Virus record (IMG/VR): IMGVR_UViG_3300007511_001042
Coordinates: 1-30,255 of that record
From: a virus
Length of the DNA: 30,255 nt
Direction: 5' to 3' (one strand)
Shown here: positions 1 through 8,413 of the stretch, piece after piece
Position numbering within the stretch: the stretch's first letter is position 1
Layout of the letters: every line of letters begins with the position of its first letter
Notes under the pieces: model-generated
The model's database searches: none
Told to the model about the DNA's origin: nothing
The model's input: the letters and a program-made list of their open reading frames with translations, nothing else
Made by a program: the position numbers and the translations under genes

Positions 1-63
1 CGCAGAAGCAGAAAGCGGACACAAAAAAACCACCGCAAAAAGGGTGGCAAGCAAAACTCTCAT
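1..63 (-). CDS. N-terminal signal peptide of a gene cut by the window edge
   Basis: The reverse strand has an ATG at 63 followed by 21 open codons to the window edge. It follows the tail-fibre stop by 12 bases and has an AAAAGGA ribosome site. The peptide starts Met-Arg, continues with a hydrophobic run (Val-Leu-Leu-Ala-Thr-Leu-Phe-Ala-Val-Val-Phe-Leu-Cys) and ends in Ser-Ala-Ser-Ala, a typical Sec signal peptide with an AXA cleavage site. A Cys at residue 15 leaves a lipoprotein possible, but there is no clear lipobox. A lysis or membrane-associated late protein would fit this position. The mature domain lies outside the window, so no function is given. Confidence 0.6.
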   Translation of the reverse strand, partial: MRVLLATLFAVVFLCPLSASA

Positions 64-75
64 GTGATGTTCCTT

Positions 76-1272
76 TTATGCAGCGTATTCCGTAACGGTG
101 AGCGTGGTCGCCATAACGCCACCAAACCTTCTGGCCGATGCGTTCCCGTTAAGCGCAACTTGAGTTGTATCACTCCCCCCATATCTGACTTTAAAGGTGG
201 TGGCGCTTGTCGTTCCGGCTGTCATTTCGTAATCGAACGCCAACGGGTAAACCTCGTTCCCGCCGTTTATGTAACGCGCCCCACAAGTAAGGGCGCTGGC
301 TGTGGAATCCTGAAACAGTCCCATAATGACAGCCTTGGACGCTGACCCAGACACAAAGGCAAATACCCTGATATGTAATTTGTTGTTGCTGTTTTTGGGC
401 GTGATGGAAACCGTCAGGGCTTCCTTGCCCTCCGTGTTTTGCGGGATGGTGTCGTCATAAGGGATAGCTGTATTACTTGTATCGAAGGTGGTTAGTGTAG
501 ATCGTTGGCGCTGGACAACCGAAGCCCCCCACTCAGGAGCCGTTGCCCCCGTGTTCATTCTCAATCCCTGGTTGGCCGTTCCCTTCGCCAGCCGCACATA
601 ATCCGTGCCGTCATAATAGAGAACGTCACCTTGGGCATCCGACCCCATGGCGATCTTCGCCCCGGTCACAGCGTTATCGTCGATCTGTGCCGTATCAACC
701 GTGTTTAATGCAGCAAGTGATCCCGTATCGGCGGAATCGATCCCCGTTCCCGGCAGGGAAACCATTTGGAAGTTTGTCCCGTCATAAACGCAAACCACAG
801 CCTGCCCGGATTCAATATCCCCGGATTCAATATCCTGATCGTTGTATTTCTTGATCGTTTTTGCACCCAATGAATTGACGTTGAGCGTCGAGGCCCCCGT
901 CGAGGCGTTCCCTGCGGTGAAAATAACCACCTGTCGCGCCGTGTATGCCGACGGGGCGGGGGTTAGGGTCACAGCGTAGGTATCGGCTGTCCCGGAATCA
1001 GCCGCCGCCACGAGCGATCCGTCCTGCACCTGCCCCGCTGCTGCGTATTCGGTCAGGGCGGAACCATCAGCAACCCCGGTATGTTTGAAGTTCCCCATGG
1101 GCATGTTGGCCGTTGGGGTGGTCTGCCCGTCCTTTGTGATGCATGTAGAGAGGCCGGTGGCGAAGCCGTCCATTTCATCATCCATCTTTGAAGATCGGAT
1201 TTTGACTGAGTTAGCCGCATCAGTGGCCCAATTGTAGAGCCTGTTGAATGTGCCTGATCCGTTAAAGGCCAT
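76..1272 (-). CDS. Tail fibre protein
   Basis: This 398-aa protein begins with the kind of N-terminal virion-attachment region seen in podovirus fibres (FNGSGTF near residue 3, then a segment ending in PMGNFKHTGVADG near 58-70). The middle is a low-complexity, Ala/Thr/Gly/Asp-rich shaft. The C-terminal roughly 130 residues are beta-rich and probably form the distal head or receptor-binding part. The start ATG has an AAGGA ribosome site that sits immediately after a hairpin terminator, so this gene is separated from the rest of the late operon by a terminator array. The protein ends in Ala-Ala. Fibre assignment is by domain style; the receptor cannot be inferred. Confidence 0.75.
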   Translation of the reverse strand: MAFNGSGTFNRLYNWATDAANSVKIRSSKMDDEMDGFATGLSTCITKDGQTTPTANMPMGNFKHTGVADGSALTEYAAAGQVQDGSLVAAADSGTADTYAVTLTPAPSAYTARQVVIFTAGNASTGASTLNVNSLGAKTIKKYNDQDIESGDIESGQAVVCVYDGTNFQMVSLPGTGIDSADTGSLAALNTVDTAQIDDNAVTGAKIAMGSDAQGDVLYYDGTDYVRLAKGTANQGLRMNTGATAPEWGASVVQRQRSTLTTFDTSNTAIPYDDTIPQNTEGKEALTVSITPKNSNNKLHIRVFAFVSGSASKAVIMGLFQDSTASALTCGARYINGGNEVYPLAFDYEMTAGTTSATTFKVRYGGSDTTQVALNGNASARRFGGVMATTLTVTEYAA

Positions 1273-1288
1273 CGGTTTTCCTTATTAA

Positions 1289-1312
1289 AAATCCCCGCTT
1301 CTTAATGGCGGG
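1289..1312 (-). terminator. Hairpin terminator just before the tail-fibre gene
   Basis: On the reverse strand, CCCCGC and GCGGGG flank a 9-base loop and are followed by ATTTTT. The T-run leads directly into the AATAAGGA ribosome site of the fibre gene. The T-tract is interrupted by one A, so strength is uncertain. Confidence 0.55.
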
Positions 1313-1344
1313 GTTGTTCCTGTTTTTTTCTTGTCGTTTTTTCA

Positions 1345-1370
1345 TTAAAAAAGCCCCGGAAAGGGGCTAT
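1345..1370 (-). terminator. Intrinsic terminator after the internal virion protein gene
   Basis: On the reverse strand, AGCCCC and GGGGCT form a 6-bp stem with a 5-base loop, followed directly by TTTTTT. This is a classic rho-independent terminator for the structural operon. Confidence 0.8.
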
Positions 1371-1401
1371 GGTCGCGCCATGCTTTTAATCTGGCGTATA
1401 T

Positions 1402-1420
1402 ACAAGACAGTGAGTCTTGT
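1402..1420. other. Inverted repeat downstream of the internal virion protein gene
   Basis: ACAAGAC and GTCTTGT form a perfect 7-bp stem with a 5-base loop. There is no T-tract, so it is not an obvious terminator. It lies between the stop at 1447 and the terminator at 1345-1370 and could be an RNA-processing or mRNA 3'-end stability element. Confidence 0.4.
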
Positions 1421-1446
1421 GCTTGTCCTGTTGGCTATTTTGTTCG

Positions 1447-3162
1447 CTATCTTAAAGCGGGGGTAACACCGCGCCCTTGAAGGGCATTGACCAGCATCTG
1501 CCTTTCAAAGTCCTCATCCCCGATACGGCCTCCTTGGAATAACTCGTTGCCGAAGGCTCTTGCCTTTGGTGCATCGACATTACCAAGTAAACTCTTCGCC
1601 AACCCCGCGCCCTTGCCTGCGTAATACGCCGCCTCACCCACCAAACGCGGAGAAGACGCAGCTAATGCCGGAAGTGCCCAGGGACTTACAAAGCCTGAGC
1701 CCACACCCACGCCCAGCCCGAGGGCTGACGGCGCAAGTGAGACGCCTTGTATTCCCCTTGGCGCGGGGCTGCTTAAAGCCTGCCCTGCGAGTTTCTCTCT
1801 TATATTTGGCGCACCGGATTCCGCTAAAACATCAACCTGCTTCACGCGGTTTCCATAATTTGTGTTGGCATTGTTCCGCATGACGGATTGCAGTTTTCTC
1901 AACGCCTGATCCGTAGAGGCTTTACGGCCCCCAGACAATGATCGTTCAATTTCACGAATTTGAGTCGCCGCCGTTTCGTAATCCTTCATCACCTTTGCAT
2001 ATTCCGGGGCTTGCTTGGTGACTTCATTCTTAATCGCCGCGTAAACCTGGTCTGCAACCATGCGCCCCTGGCTCTTGGTCATGGGGTCGTAACCCGTCCC
2101 TATATCGCCAATTTTCTGCTTGAGGGCGTCCAGACCTTCCGGGGTGTGAAATTCAGCCGGATCGAGCAATTTCCATTCATCAAAGACCTTGCGAATTTCA
2201 TCTACAGCGCCCGCCGCATTTGGCCTAATCTGCTGGCCTTTATATGTTCCGACATTGGCAATTTTCTCAAAAGCCGCATCGATAGGCCCAAAGTCTATAA
2301 CCGTTTTGTCGGCGGCCACCCCCGCCATACCCTCCCGATAAGCGGCGTTTTTCTGTTGCTTCATTTGAGCTAATGCCGTGTGAAGATCGGTTACGGCGTC
2401 TTCCATATCTGCCGCGCCACGGAGATTGCCCTGAAAATCAGCGGCCTTTTCTCCCCCCTCTGCACCAGCAGCAGCAGCCCGCTTAATTGGCTCTCCTCCT
2501 GTCCCTGTTGCCGCGCCGAGAACATGGGCAGCCCCGGCCCCAAGATACTTACCGCCCTTGCCTGCTGTCCTCCCGGCTATAACAAGTGGGTCTATGGCCT
2601 TCCCTGTTGACTGCATCGCTTGGCCGGTTTTTTCAACTGCCATTCCCGTAGGGCCAACCTTTGGCGGAATGAATCCTGTCCTGCCAGCCTTTGCAACCAT
2701 GCCAGGGGCTTTAGCCGCCAACATTCCACCGCCCGTCAGAACGGCGCTGGCATCGGCCAACATACCCACCGGGTCATTGGCGAGGGTGTTTTTAATGCCC
2801 TCGATGGAGCCGTAACGGTCCATGAAGAATTGCCCCACCGCGTCAGCCATTTGTTCATCTGCCTGCTCACCGGGGATTAGCTTTTGGATAATTCCCAAGC
2901 CAAGCTGTCCGAGGGTCTTGGCGGTGTCAATGGGATGGATAATAGGCTGAACAATATCCTCACCGAATTGCACAGCACTTGAACCGAAATTACCCGCCGC
3001 CCCAGAGAAGGCTTCTCCCCATGACATAGAATCAGAAACCCCGCCTTCGGGGGCGGGGCTGTCAATCAATCCTCTGGTGCGAGCTTCGTTAAGGATTTCC
3101 TGTTTGTCGGGGGGTAAAATGCCTCGCCTTTCGGCCTCAAGCATTGCCTCTAACTTCTTCAT
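1447..3162 (-). CDS. Internal virion / ejection protein (candidate)
   Basis: This 571-aa protein has a charged helical N-terminus, a Gly/Ala-rich amphipathic region (about 110-230) with several hydrophobic stretches, a long helical region (about 255-430) and a hydrophobic Ala/Gly/Leu-rich C-terminal segment (about 470-530). Together with its position as the third gene after the tail hub, this is typical of proteins ejected with DNA that line a channel through the host envelope. No lytic transglycosylase motif was seen. Its ATG overlaps the previous stop as ATGA. Tandem hairpins follow its stop. No specific family is recognised. Confidence 0.55.
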   Translation of the reverse strand: MKKLEAMLEAERRGILPPDKQEILNEARTRGLIDSPAPEGGVSDSMSWGEAFSGAAGNFGSSAVQFGEDIVQPIIHPIDTAKTLGQLGLGIIQKLIPGEQADEQMADAVGQFFMDRYGSIEGIKNTLANDPVGMLADASAVLTGGGMLAAKAPGMVAKAGRTGFIPPKVGPTGMAVEKTGQAMQSTGKAIDPLVIAGRTAGKGGKYLGAGAAHVLGAATGTGGEPIKRAAAAGAEGGEKAADFQGNLRGAADMEDAVTDLHTALAQMKQQKNAAYREGMAGVAADKTVIDFGPIDAAFEKIANVGTYKGQQIRPNAAGAVDEIRKVFDEWKLLDPAEFHTPEGLDALKQKIGDIGTGYDPMTKSQGRMVADQVYAAIKNEVTKQAPEYAKVMKDYETAATQIREIERSLSGGRKASTDQALRKLQSVMRNNANTNYGNRVKQVDVLAESGAPNIREKLAGQALSSPAPRGIQGVSLAPSALGLGVGVGSGFVSPWALPALAASSPRLVGEAAYYAGKGAGLAKSLLGNVDAPKARAFGNELFQGGRIGDEDFERQMLVNALQGRGVTPALR

Positions 3163-3410
3163 AAATCACCCCACATGTTATCGTTCTTTCGTGGTAAAAG
3201 TCCCTGCCTTGCACACCACCCTTGGTCATATTCGGGGAAGATTCCCCGTTCCCGCGCCTCAAACAGATACGGAAGAATTGACCTGTCCAGCTTGCCTAAG
3301 CATTCAGCGCCGAGAATTACATAGGTTCTCGGGTCGTCTTCCGGCTTCTCGGGTGGCGGAGAGGCAGCCAAGGTCAAAAGGACAGGCGTTATCTTCAATA
3401 ATGGCGTCAT
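3159..3410 (-). CDS. Hypothetical protein in the tail/ejection cluster
   Basis: This 83-aa protein is joined to both neighbours by ATGA overlaps (3407-3410 and 3159-3162). The N-terminus is moderately hydrophobic (LLKITPVLLTLAA), and the rest is soluble and contains two Cys and three Trp/Tyr-rich patches. Tight coupling to the two putative internal virion genes suggests a structural or assembly role. The family is not recognised. Confidence 0.65.
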   Translation of the reverse strand: MTPLLKITPVLLTLAASPPPEKPEDDPRTYVILGAECLGKLDRSILPYLFEARERGIFPEYDQGWCARQGLLPRKNDNMWGDL

Positions 3411-4828
3411 TGAATAACATTCAGAATTTCATCATCGGTCATTTTTTTGACGCTACCATTCCCCGGCTGTCCTGTGCCAGTGGTTTGGGGTTGGGGTTTT
3501 TCAGGAACACCGCTAAGGGAATACTGGTTGCCGAATATCTTTTCATAGTTGGTAACGATATTCTGGCTGTGGCCTAAGCGCCGGTCAATCATCTCCAAGG
3601 CATCGCCCCAGACCGCCATACGCTCAGGGTGGCTTAATTCCGCGCTGCCTTCCAATGCGCGGAGAACCTCACCTTCTCGCTGGGTGAACTGCGCCCCGAG
3701 AGATGCGCGCAGTTTGGAAGCCCACTGCTTGCCGACAAGAGTCTCCATAAGATTGGTTGCGTGTGCGCCCTCTTTCCCAAAACCAGGCAGATAATCTGCA
3801 CCAGGAATATTACGAGAGGCCCAAGTGCGTTCGTTCGCTGTTGGCCCCTCAAAGGCTGTAGGACTCAACTCCATCGCCTTCACCAAAGATGCGCGTGCCT
3901 CTTCGAAACCCGGCATCTTGTCAACGTGAGTCGCATAAAGCTGCTCCTGTCTCGCGGTGGGGCGCTGCGTTCCCTGCACCATCTCTGGTCCCGCTGAAAT
4001 GACTGGAGAAGTGGGTTGCGGCTGTTGTGGTGCCTCTTGTCCCCCCCCCGCCTCTATCGGGGGTGGCGCACCCTGTGGGGCGGGTTGCTGTGGCCGAATT
4101 TGTGCCGGAATTTTCATAAACCCTTGCGGCGTGTTGACATATCTCGGCTCTGAAAGGTATTTAACCGCGCTTTCGTAGCGTGGGTCGGATGGGCCGTTGT
4201 TGTATGCATCCCACATATTGCCCTCGACAGAGTTACCGAAGTCAGGTCTTTCCTCCTGAAGTTGGGCGCTGGGGTCAACCCTGGAAGCATCATCTGTATA
4301 TATCAGATAACCCGCTGCGTTTTTCGCCGTGGGACGTTTTTGCGGCTTCTGAGGCGGAAATGCCTTATTCTGCTGCTGAAACAGATACAATTCCTTCTGC
4401 CGTTCCGTGTCCTGCTTGCCCTGCAATGCCTTCACAATTATTGCGATTGCCCCTTCATAATCCCCCGAAGCCGCAAGGCTATGGCCGTATTCAATCATGG
4501 GATCGCCCGGCACCGGGTTAGCATCCGACATAGCCCCGTTATCCGCCATTTGGTTGCCGCCCAAACGCTCCACAAGGCCCGCATATTTGGACCGTGCCGC
4601 CTCCGTCTGTTCGCGCTGCTTGTTCTCGTATTTCTCCTGTGCCTTGTTCGAGACAAAGGCCGAGGCAATATCTCCTACCGCCGAGTTAATACCCTCCCCG
4701 ACATTCCTGATCTGGCCGTTGCCTGAACGCAATGCTTCGGCAAGCCGTGAAAGCTGGTCATTCGCCATCTGCTTTTGCATGTCGGGGCTGAGAACAACCG
4801 GGGGGGCTTCCTGTTGAATAATTGCCAT
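3407..4828 (-). CDS. Putative internal virion protein
   Basis: This 473-aa protein is rich in Gln, Pro and Ala. The first 110 residues look helical and possibly coiled. A Pro/Gln-rich linker spans about 235-300, and a helical C-terminal half follows. It has no signal peptide or clear membrane segment. It starts at a TAATG overlap with the preceding gene and ends at an ATGA overlap with the next, placing it in the three-gene block after the tail hub where P22-like phages carry ejection proteins. The role is inferred from position and composition; no catalytic motif was found. Confidence 0.55.
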   Translation of the reverse strand: MAIIQQEAPPVVLSPDMQKQMANDQLSRLAEALRSGNGQIRNVGEGINSAVGDIASAFVSNKAQEKYENKQREQTEAARSKYAGLVERLGGNQMADNGAMSDANPVPGDPMIEYGHSLAASGDYEGAIAIIVKALQGKQDTERQKELYLFQQQNKAFPPQKPQKRPTAKNAAGYLIYTDDASRVDPSAQLQEERPDFGNSVEGNMWDAYNNGPSDPRYESAVKYLSEPRYVNTPQGFMKIPAQIRPQQPAPQGAPPPIEAGGGQEAPQQPQPTSPVISAGPEMVQGTQRPTARQEQLYATHVDKMPGFEEARASLVKAMELSPTAFEGPTANERTWASRNIPGADYLPGFGKEGAHATNLMETLVGKQWASKLRASLGAQFTQREGEVLRALEGSAELSHPERMAVWGDALEMIDRRLGHSQNIVTNYEKIFGNQYSLSGVPEKPQPQTTGTGQPGNGSVKKMTDDEILNVIQ

Positions 4829-5694
4829 TAGCCTCTCGCCCCATAATAAGCGCCCGCAGCTTTGCCGCCCGCTGCAAGAACATTACCAAACAAGGCAGAC
4901 TTCCTTGCGTTGGCGTCATTGGCGAACTGAGCATCAAGCCCATAAGCCCCCGCCGCATCCACCGGCTGGACATTCACTTGCGGATTAGCCCCGAAGTTCG
5001 GCACCTGCGTCTGGAATCCCCCAAGCAATGCCGTAACCTCATTCAAGGGCTGGCCCCTCTCAAGAAGCCTCTCGTTGATCCCCTGCGAGCGTGCGGCCTG
5101 CCCCAACCCGAACAGGCGGGATTGTTCCTGTCCGCCCGCCGCCAGGGCCCCCAACGAAAGATCATTAAAGGCGTTGTTTCTCTCCTGGTTGAAGTTTCCT
5201 AACTCCCGCCCGAAGGCTTCACTCCCCCGCGAAAAACCCTGGTTCGCAAGCTGCGCCTCTAATTCCTTCCGCCGCTGGTCGTAAAGAGGATTCACGCGAT
5301 CCGCAGCACGATTGAAATAAGCCTCCGTCACCCTGTCCCTGTCGGCAGAAAAATCATCCACCCCCGGTGCCTTGGGCAACCCCTTGAGGGTAAACTGGTC
5401 CTGGGGCACAAACCGCGCCAGATTTTCAGCCCTGATTCCCAAGGTTTCGGCAATACGGTTTTGCGCGTCAAACTGCCGTTGCCCCGAAGCGGAAAGCGAC
5501 GTGGTGCGGGTGCGGTTAGGTGAACCAATATCACCCGAATACGTCACCGACCCAAAGGGGTTGTATTCGTTTATTTGGTTGAGTTTGGCGGTTTCCTGCG
5601 CTGCCTTAATGTTGGCTTCCGCCCCGGCATTAATCGCCCTTGACGGATCAAACTCTGTCTTGCTGGTGCCGAGAAGGTCTGAAAAGAATCCCAT
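4828..5694 (-). CDS. Conserved virion-associated protein after the tail hub
   Basis: This 288-aa protein matches, from memory, a phage family with a PFGSVTYSG motif (about 46-54), a helical Gln/Arg/Glu-rich body containing LANQGFSRGSEAFGRELGNF (about 149-168) and a GQPLNEVTALLGG motif (about 215-227). The family lies beside tail-hub and ejection genes in many short-tailed phages. It is predicted mostly alpha-helical with an Ala/Gly-rich C-terminus. The start overlaps the hub stop as TAATG. Its function is not known to me; a structural or ejection component is most likely. Confidence 0.6.
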   Translation of the reverse strand: MGFFSDLLGTSKTEFDPSRAINAGAEANIKAAQETAKLNQINEYNPFGSVTYSGDIGSPNRTRTTSLSASGQRQFDAQNRIAETLGIRAENLARFVPQDQFTLKGLPKAPGVDDFSADRDRVTEAYFNRAADRVNPLYDQRRKELEAQLANQGFSRGSEAFGRELGNFNQERNNAFNDLSLGALAAGGQEQSRLFGLGQAARSQGINERLLERGQPLNEVTALLGGFQTQVPNFGANPQVNVQPVDAAGAYGLDAQFANDANARKSALFGNVLAAGGKAAGAYYGARG

Positions 5695-7184
5695 TATATC
5701 CCTGTTCCTGTTTCAAACCGCATATCCACAGAGTGAAACTCTACTGTCTGGTTTTTGGTTGCCGTCTTTAGATGGAGTGAGCCGTTACGCCCAACACCCG
5801 ATACGCTCTGCCACTCCGCAACCGGGGTAATCCCCGGTGCCCAATAATCAACGTCCCATGTGGCCGTATCCCACTCCGCGCCTGTTTGCGCGGTGGAGGA
5901 AATAGCCGACGTTGCGCCCCTGTCTGAAAAATCCGTGTCCAACCCAATGGAGACCGGCAACCCGCCATCTGCCGAAAATACCGGCCTTGCCATGGTGTAT
6001 CGCTTGAGCGATTGCCCCCCGTGGTATTTAAAGGCCGTTCTTATGTCACCGTTGATATTCGCCCCGGCGTCGCTGGTTCCTGTATCGGCCTTGTAAACAA
6101 CCCCACTCCAGCCGAAATAAAGGTTGTCGCTGAAAGTTGACCAGCACCGCGCGTCCATACCTGAAAACAGGCACCACGCCCCGGTGGTGGTGTTAATCAC
6201 ATGCTGCTCATATTGAGAATTGCCCTTTGGCACGTTAACGAGCGCCATCGACCCATTGGGGTAATGGATAGGCTGCCAGCCGAAGGTTGAAGAATTAAGC
6301 CTTGCCGCCTCCCTCACCGCGCCGGAAATCTTGTCGCTAATTCCCTCGTCGGTCCTCCCCGAAGGCAACTCCCTTGAAAGGGGTTTGTAGCCGTCCTTGG
6401 TAATAACGATCAGATCAGAGCCGACATTCAACAAACACCTTCGGCCAATCGGTGCGCCGATATTAAAGACACCCACTTTGGCAAAGGTTGAGGCCGAGGC
6501 AGGATCGGTGCCGGAATAAATAACCACTTCCCCGGTGGACATGACGAACACGGCCATATCATCGGGACCGGCCCCACCGTCACGGGTCCATGTTCCCATT
6601 GCCATCAACTCACCACCGCGAGAGACAATCGGGCCTAAATCAAATTCAGTTGCACCCCCGGCAACAGCTCCCGTGCCGAGATACCAGAATGACGCCGTGT
6701 TCTTCTCGATAAAAAATAACCTTGACCCGAAAACCATGGGCGCAATCAGGTTGGCCGATGTAACCCCGGTGATCGAGGGGGTTGACCACGTTGTGCCGTT
6801 ATAGTTCCTGACCGAATCGGCCCCGTTGCAGGCAACCAGGTAATCCCCGCCCCCGGCGGTAAACATGACATGCTGGAACTGGGCGCTTGTCAGGCTTGAA
6901 ACAACAGCCGCCCCCACCGCCCCGCTTGAGGAAACATCATAGATATTGGCCCCTGCCGCCGCGAACAACTCCGAGGCCGTCCCCGATTCATATTCCATCA
7001 GGGACTCAACATTTGACCCCAACCCGGTAGCGTATGATTCATACCCCTTGCGGAGTTTGACCGACGACGTTGAGGGAAAATAGTTCTCAAGCGTAATCGC
7101 CTCGTTTTCCACCATGTCTGAAATCTGGTCGCGGGCGTTCCACCCCCCGATAGGTGCGGGGGAGGTATCCTGTCCAATTGCCAT
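5694..7184 (-). CDS. P22 gp10-like tail hub / packaged-DNA stabilisation protein
   Basis: This 496-aa, beta-rich protein begins with APIGGWNARDQISDM and ENEAITLENYFPS, the N-terminal signature I associate with gp10-like hub proteins of short-tailed phages. Repeated blades rich in Gly, Trp and Tyr (for example GGDYLVACNG and FGSRLFFIE) suggest a beta-propeller fold. Such proteins seal the portal-adaptor channel after packaging and anchor fibres. It comes after the adaptor and fibre genes and just before the ejection-protein block. The ATG follows the previous stop directly (TAAATG). Confidence 0.7.
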   Translation of the reverse strand: MAIGQDTSPAPIGGWNARDQISDMVENEAITLENYFPSTSSVKLRKGYESYATGLGSNVESLMEYESGTASELFAAAGANIYDVSSSGAVGAAVVSSLTSAQFQHVMFTAGGGDYLVACNGADSVRNYNGTTWSTPSITGVTSANLIAPMVFGSRLFFIEKNTASFWYLGTGAVAGGATEFDLGPIVSRGGELMAMGTWTRDGGAGPDDMAVFVMSTGEVVIYSGTDPASASTFAKVGVFNIGAPIGRRCLLNVGSDLIVITKDGYKPLSRELPSGRTDEGISDKISGAVREAARLNSSTFGWQPIHYPNGSMALVNVPKGNSQYEQHVINTTTGAWCLFSGMDARCWSTFSDNLYFGWSGVVYKADTGTSDAGANINGDIRTAFKYHGGQSLKRYTMARPVFSADGGLPVSIGLDTDFSDRGATSAISSTAQTGAEWDTATWDVDYWAPGITPVAEWQSVSGVGRNGSLHLKTATKNQTVEFHSVDMRFETGTGI

Positions 7185-7553
7185 TTAACCCAGCACCCAA
7201 CTTGTCGCGGACTCATCCCATACATATCCGGCACCGGGATTAGGCGTGGGAGGATCCCAATCGCCCTCAGTCTCGTTCAATACCCATGAGGGATATTTCT
7301 TCGGTGGGATAAAACCATTTCTTGCGCGGTCAAACTGATAACCAATACCGGCGAAGTTCTTGCGGAACGGTGTCTTACCCTGAGCGTGGACATTGCGGCG
7401 CGTGTTGAAGCTGGTCTGCGCCCATTTCGTATCGTTGTCATAGAGGTTTTTCAGATACGCGACCCCCGTCGCCTCATCGGGAGCATCGCCGTCATGAACG
7501 ACAATAACCTGAACAACAATATCGCTCGCGTCGAGTTGTGCAAAATGCGCCAT
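7185..7553 (-). CDS. Small virion-associated protein of marine-phage type
   Basis: The chosen start is the ATG at 7553, which overlaps the previous stop as TAATG and gives 122 aa; the longer open frame starts inside the glycine-rich gene. The sequence has the recognisable order MAHFAQLD, VVQVIVVHD, KNFAGIGYQFD, FIPPKKYPSWVL and a Trp-rich end (DWDPPTPNPGAGYVWDE). Small proteins like this sit among fibre and tail genes in many marine podoviruses and myoviruses. Their exact role is unknown; a fibre-associated or chaperone-like role is possible. Confidence 0.65.
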   Translation of the reverse strand: MAHFAQLDASDIVVQVIVVHDGDAPDEATGVAYLKNLYDNDTKWAQTSFNTRRNVHAQGKTPFRKNFAGIGYQFDRARNGFIPPKKYPSWVLNETEGDWDPPTPNPGAGYVWDESATSWVLG

Positions 7554-8413
7554 TAGAACGTGATACTCCCTGATCCTGTCCACTCGTAAATACGATAACC
7601 ACCTGAAACAGTGTAAGTCGGTGAACCTGTCGTGCTGTCGGCTGGGGCGTAAGTGTCGGCGTATCGGATAATCACGACGCCCGAACCGCCTGCCGCGCCG
7701 TTCCCGCCCGTACCGTCCGTGGGGTGACCGAAGCCACCGCCGCCACCGCCTGTATTTGCTGTTCCAGCAACCTGGTCGTCATTTGTGCCGCCAGCACCGC
7801 CACCGCCTGAACCCCCAACACCGCCTGTGGTCGAACCACCGCCTGAGTAACCACGGCCACCACCGCCTCCTCCTCCACGGGTGACAGATGAACCGTTAAT
7901 CGAGGATGCAGAACCGGCACCGCCAGCCCCGCCGTCTGTTGAGGTTGCAGCCCCACCGACAGCACCCGCACCACCACCACCGCCCGCAGCCTGGGAGGCA
8001 TTATGACCAGCACCACCCGCATTGCCTTGGCCTGATGGAGTGGCTGCGCCAGCGGCGGAATTATAAGAACCGCCACCACCGGAACCGCCAGCCGTGCCAG
8101 CCGTGCTAGGCGTAGCACCACCACCGCCTCCGGTAGAGGTAACAGAATCAAAAACCGAATTGGAACCGTTTGAGCCGTTGTTATCGCCTGTGCCACCAGC
8201 ACCGCCACCGCCTACAGTCACGGTTAAGGGTGTGCTGTCTGCAACCGATAAGCCTGTAGCAGTTTTGTAACCTCCTGCGCCACCGCCACCACCGCCCGGA
8301 GATGAACCACTAAGCGCACCGCCACCAGCACCACCAGCCACCACAAGGTATTCAACCTCAGAAGGGGCGACTAGCGCACCGCCATAGCGGTAAGGATTAA
8401 GTATAACCCCCAT
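7553..8413 (-). CDS. Glycine-rich tail-tip / adhesin protein
   Basis: This 286-aa protein is dominated by polyglycine tracts (about residues 20-245) separated by short Thr/Ser/Asn segments. The flanks are conserved: VEYLVVAGGAGGG near residue 20 and GSGVVIIRY near 244. This matches glycine-rich domains of phage fibre tips, where packed polyglycine-II helices present hypervariable loops to the receptor. The C-terminal segment (GGYRIYEWTGSGSITF) is beta-like. The gene is linked on both sides by TAATG overlaps. The repetitive sequence makes it prone to recombination and assembly error. Confidence 0.7.
   Translation of the reverse strand: MGVILNPYRYGGALVAPSEVEYLVVAGGAGGGALSGSSPGGGGGGAGGYKTATGLSVADSTPLTVTVGGGGAGGTGDNNGSNGSNSVFDSVTSTGGGGGATPSTAGTAGGSGGGGSYNSAAGAATPSGQGNAGGAGHNASQAAGGGGGAGAVGGAATSTDGGAGGAGSASSINGSSVTRGGGGGGGRGYSGGGSTTGGVGGSGGGGAGGTNDDQVAGTANTGGGGGGFGHPTDGTGGNGAAGGSGVVIIRYADTYAPADSTTGSPTYTVSGGYRIYEWTGSGSITF

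Noticed and set aside
1380-1440. Possible promoter in the terminator region (TATATA near 1399)
   Set aside because: No acceptable -35 lies at 16-18 bases, and the AT stretch sits beside a hairpin.
7672-8208. Long open frames opposite or alternate to the glycine-rich gene, including a His/Pro-rich plus-strand frame
   Set aside because: They result from the repetitive GGN codons of the glycine-rich gene, which lack stops in other frames. They have no ribosome sites and no sensible domains.
7730-8330. Repetitive CCACCGCC-rich DNA considered as a CRISPR or satellite array
   Set aside because: The spacing is irregular and follows glycine codons of a protein; there are no unique spacers.
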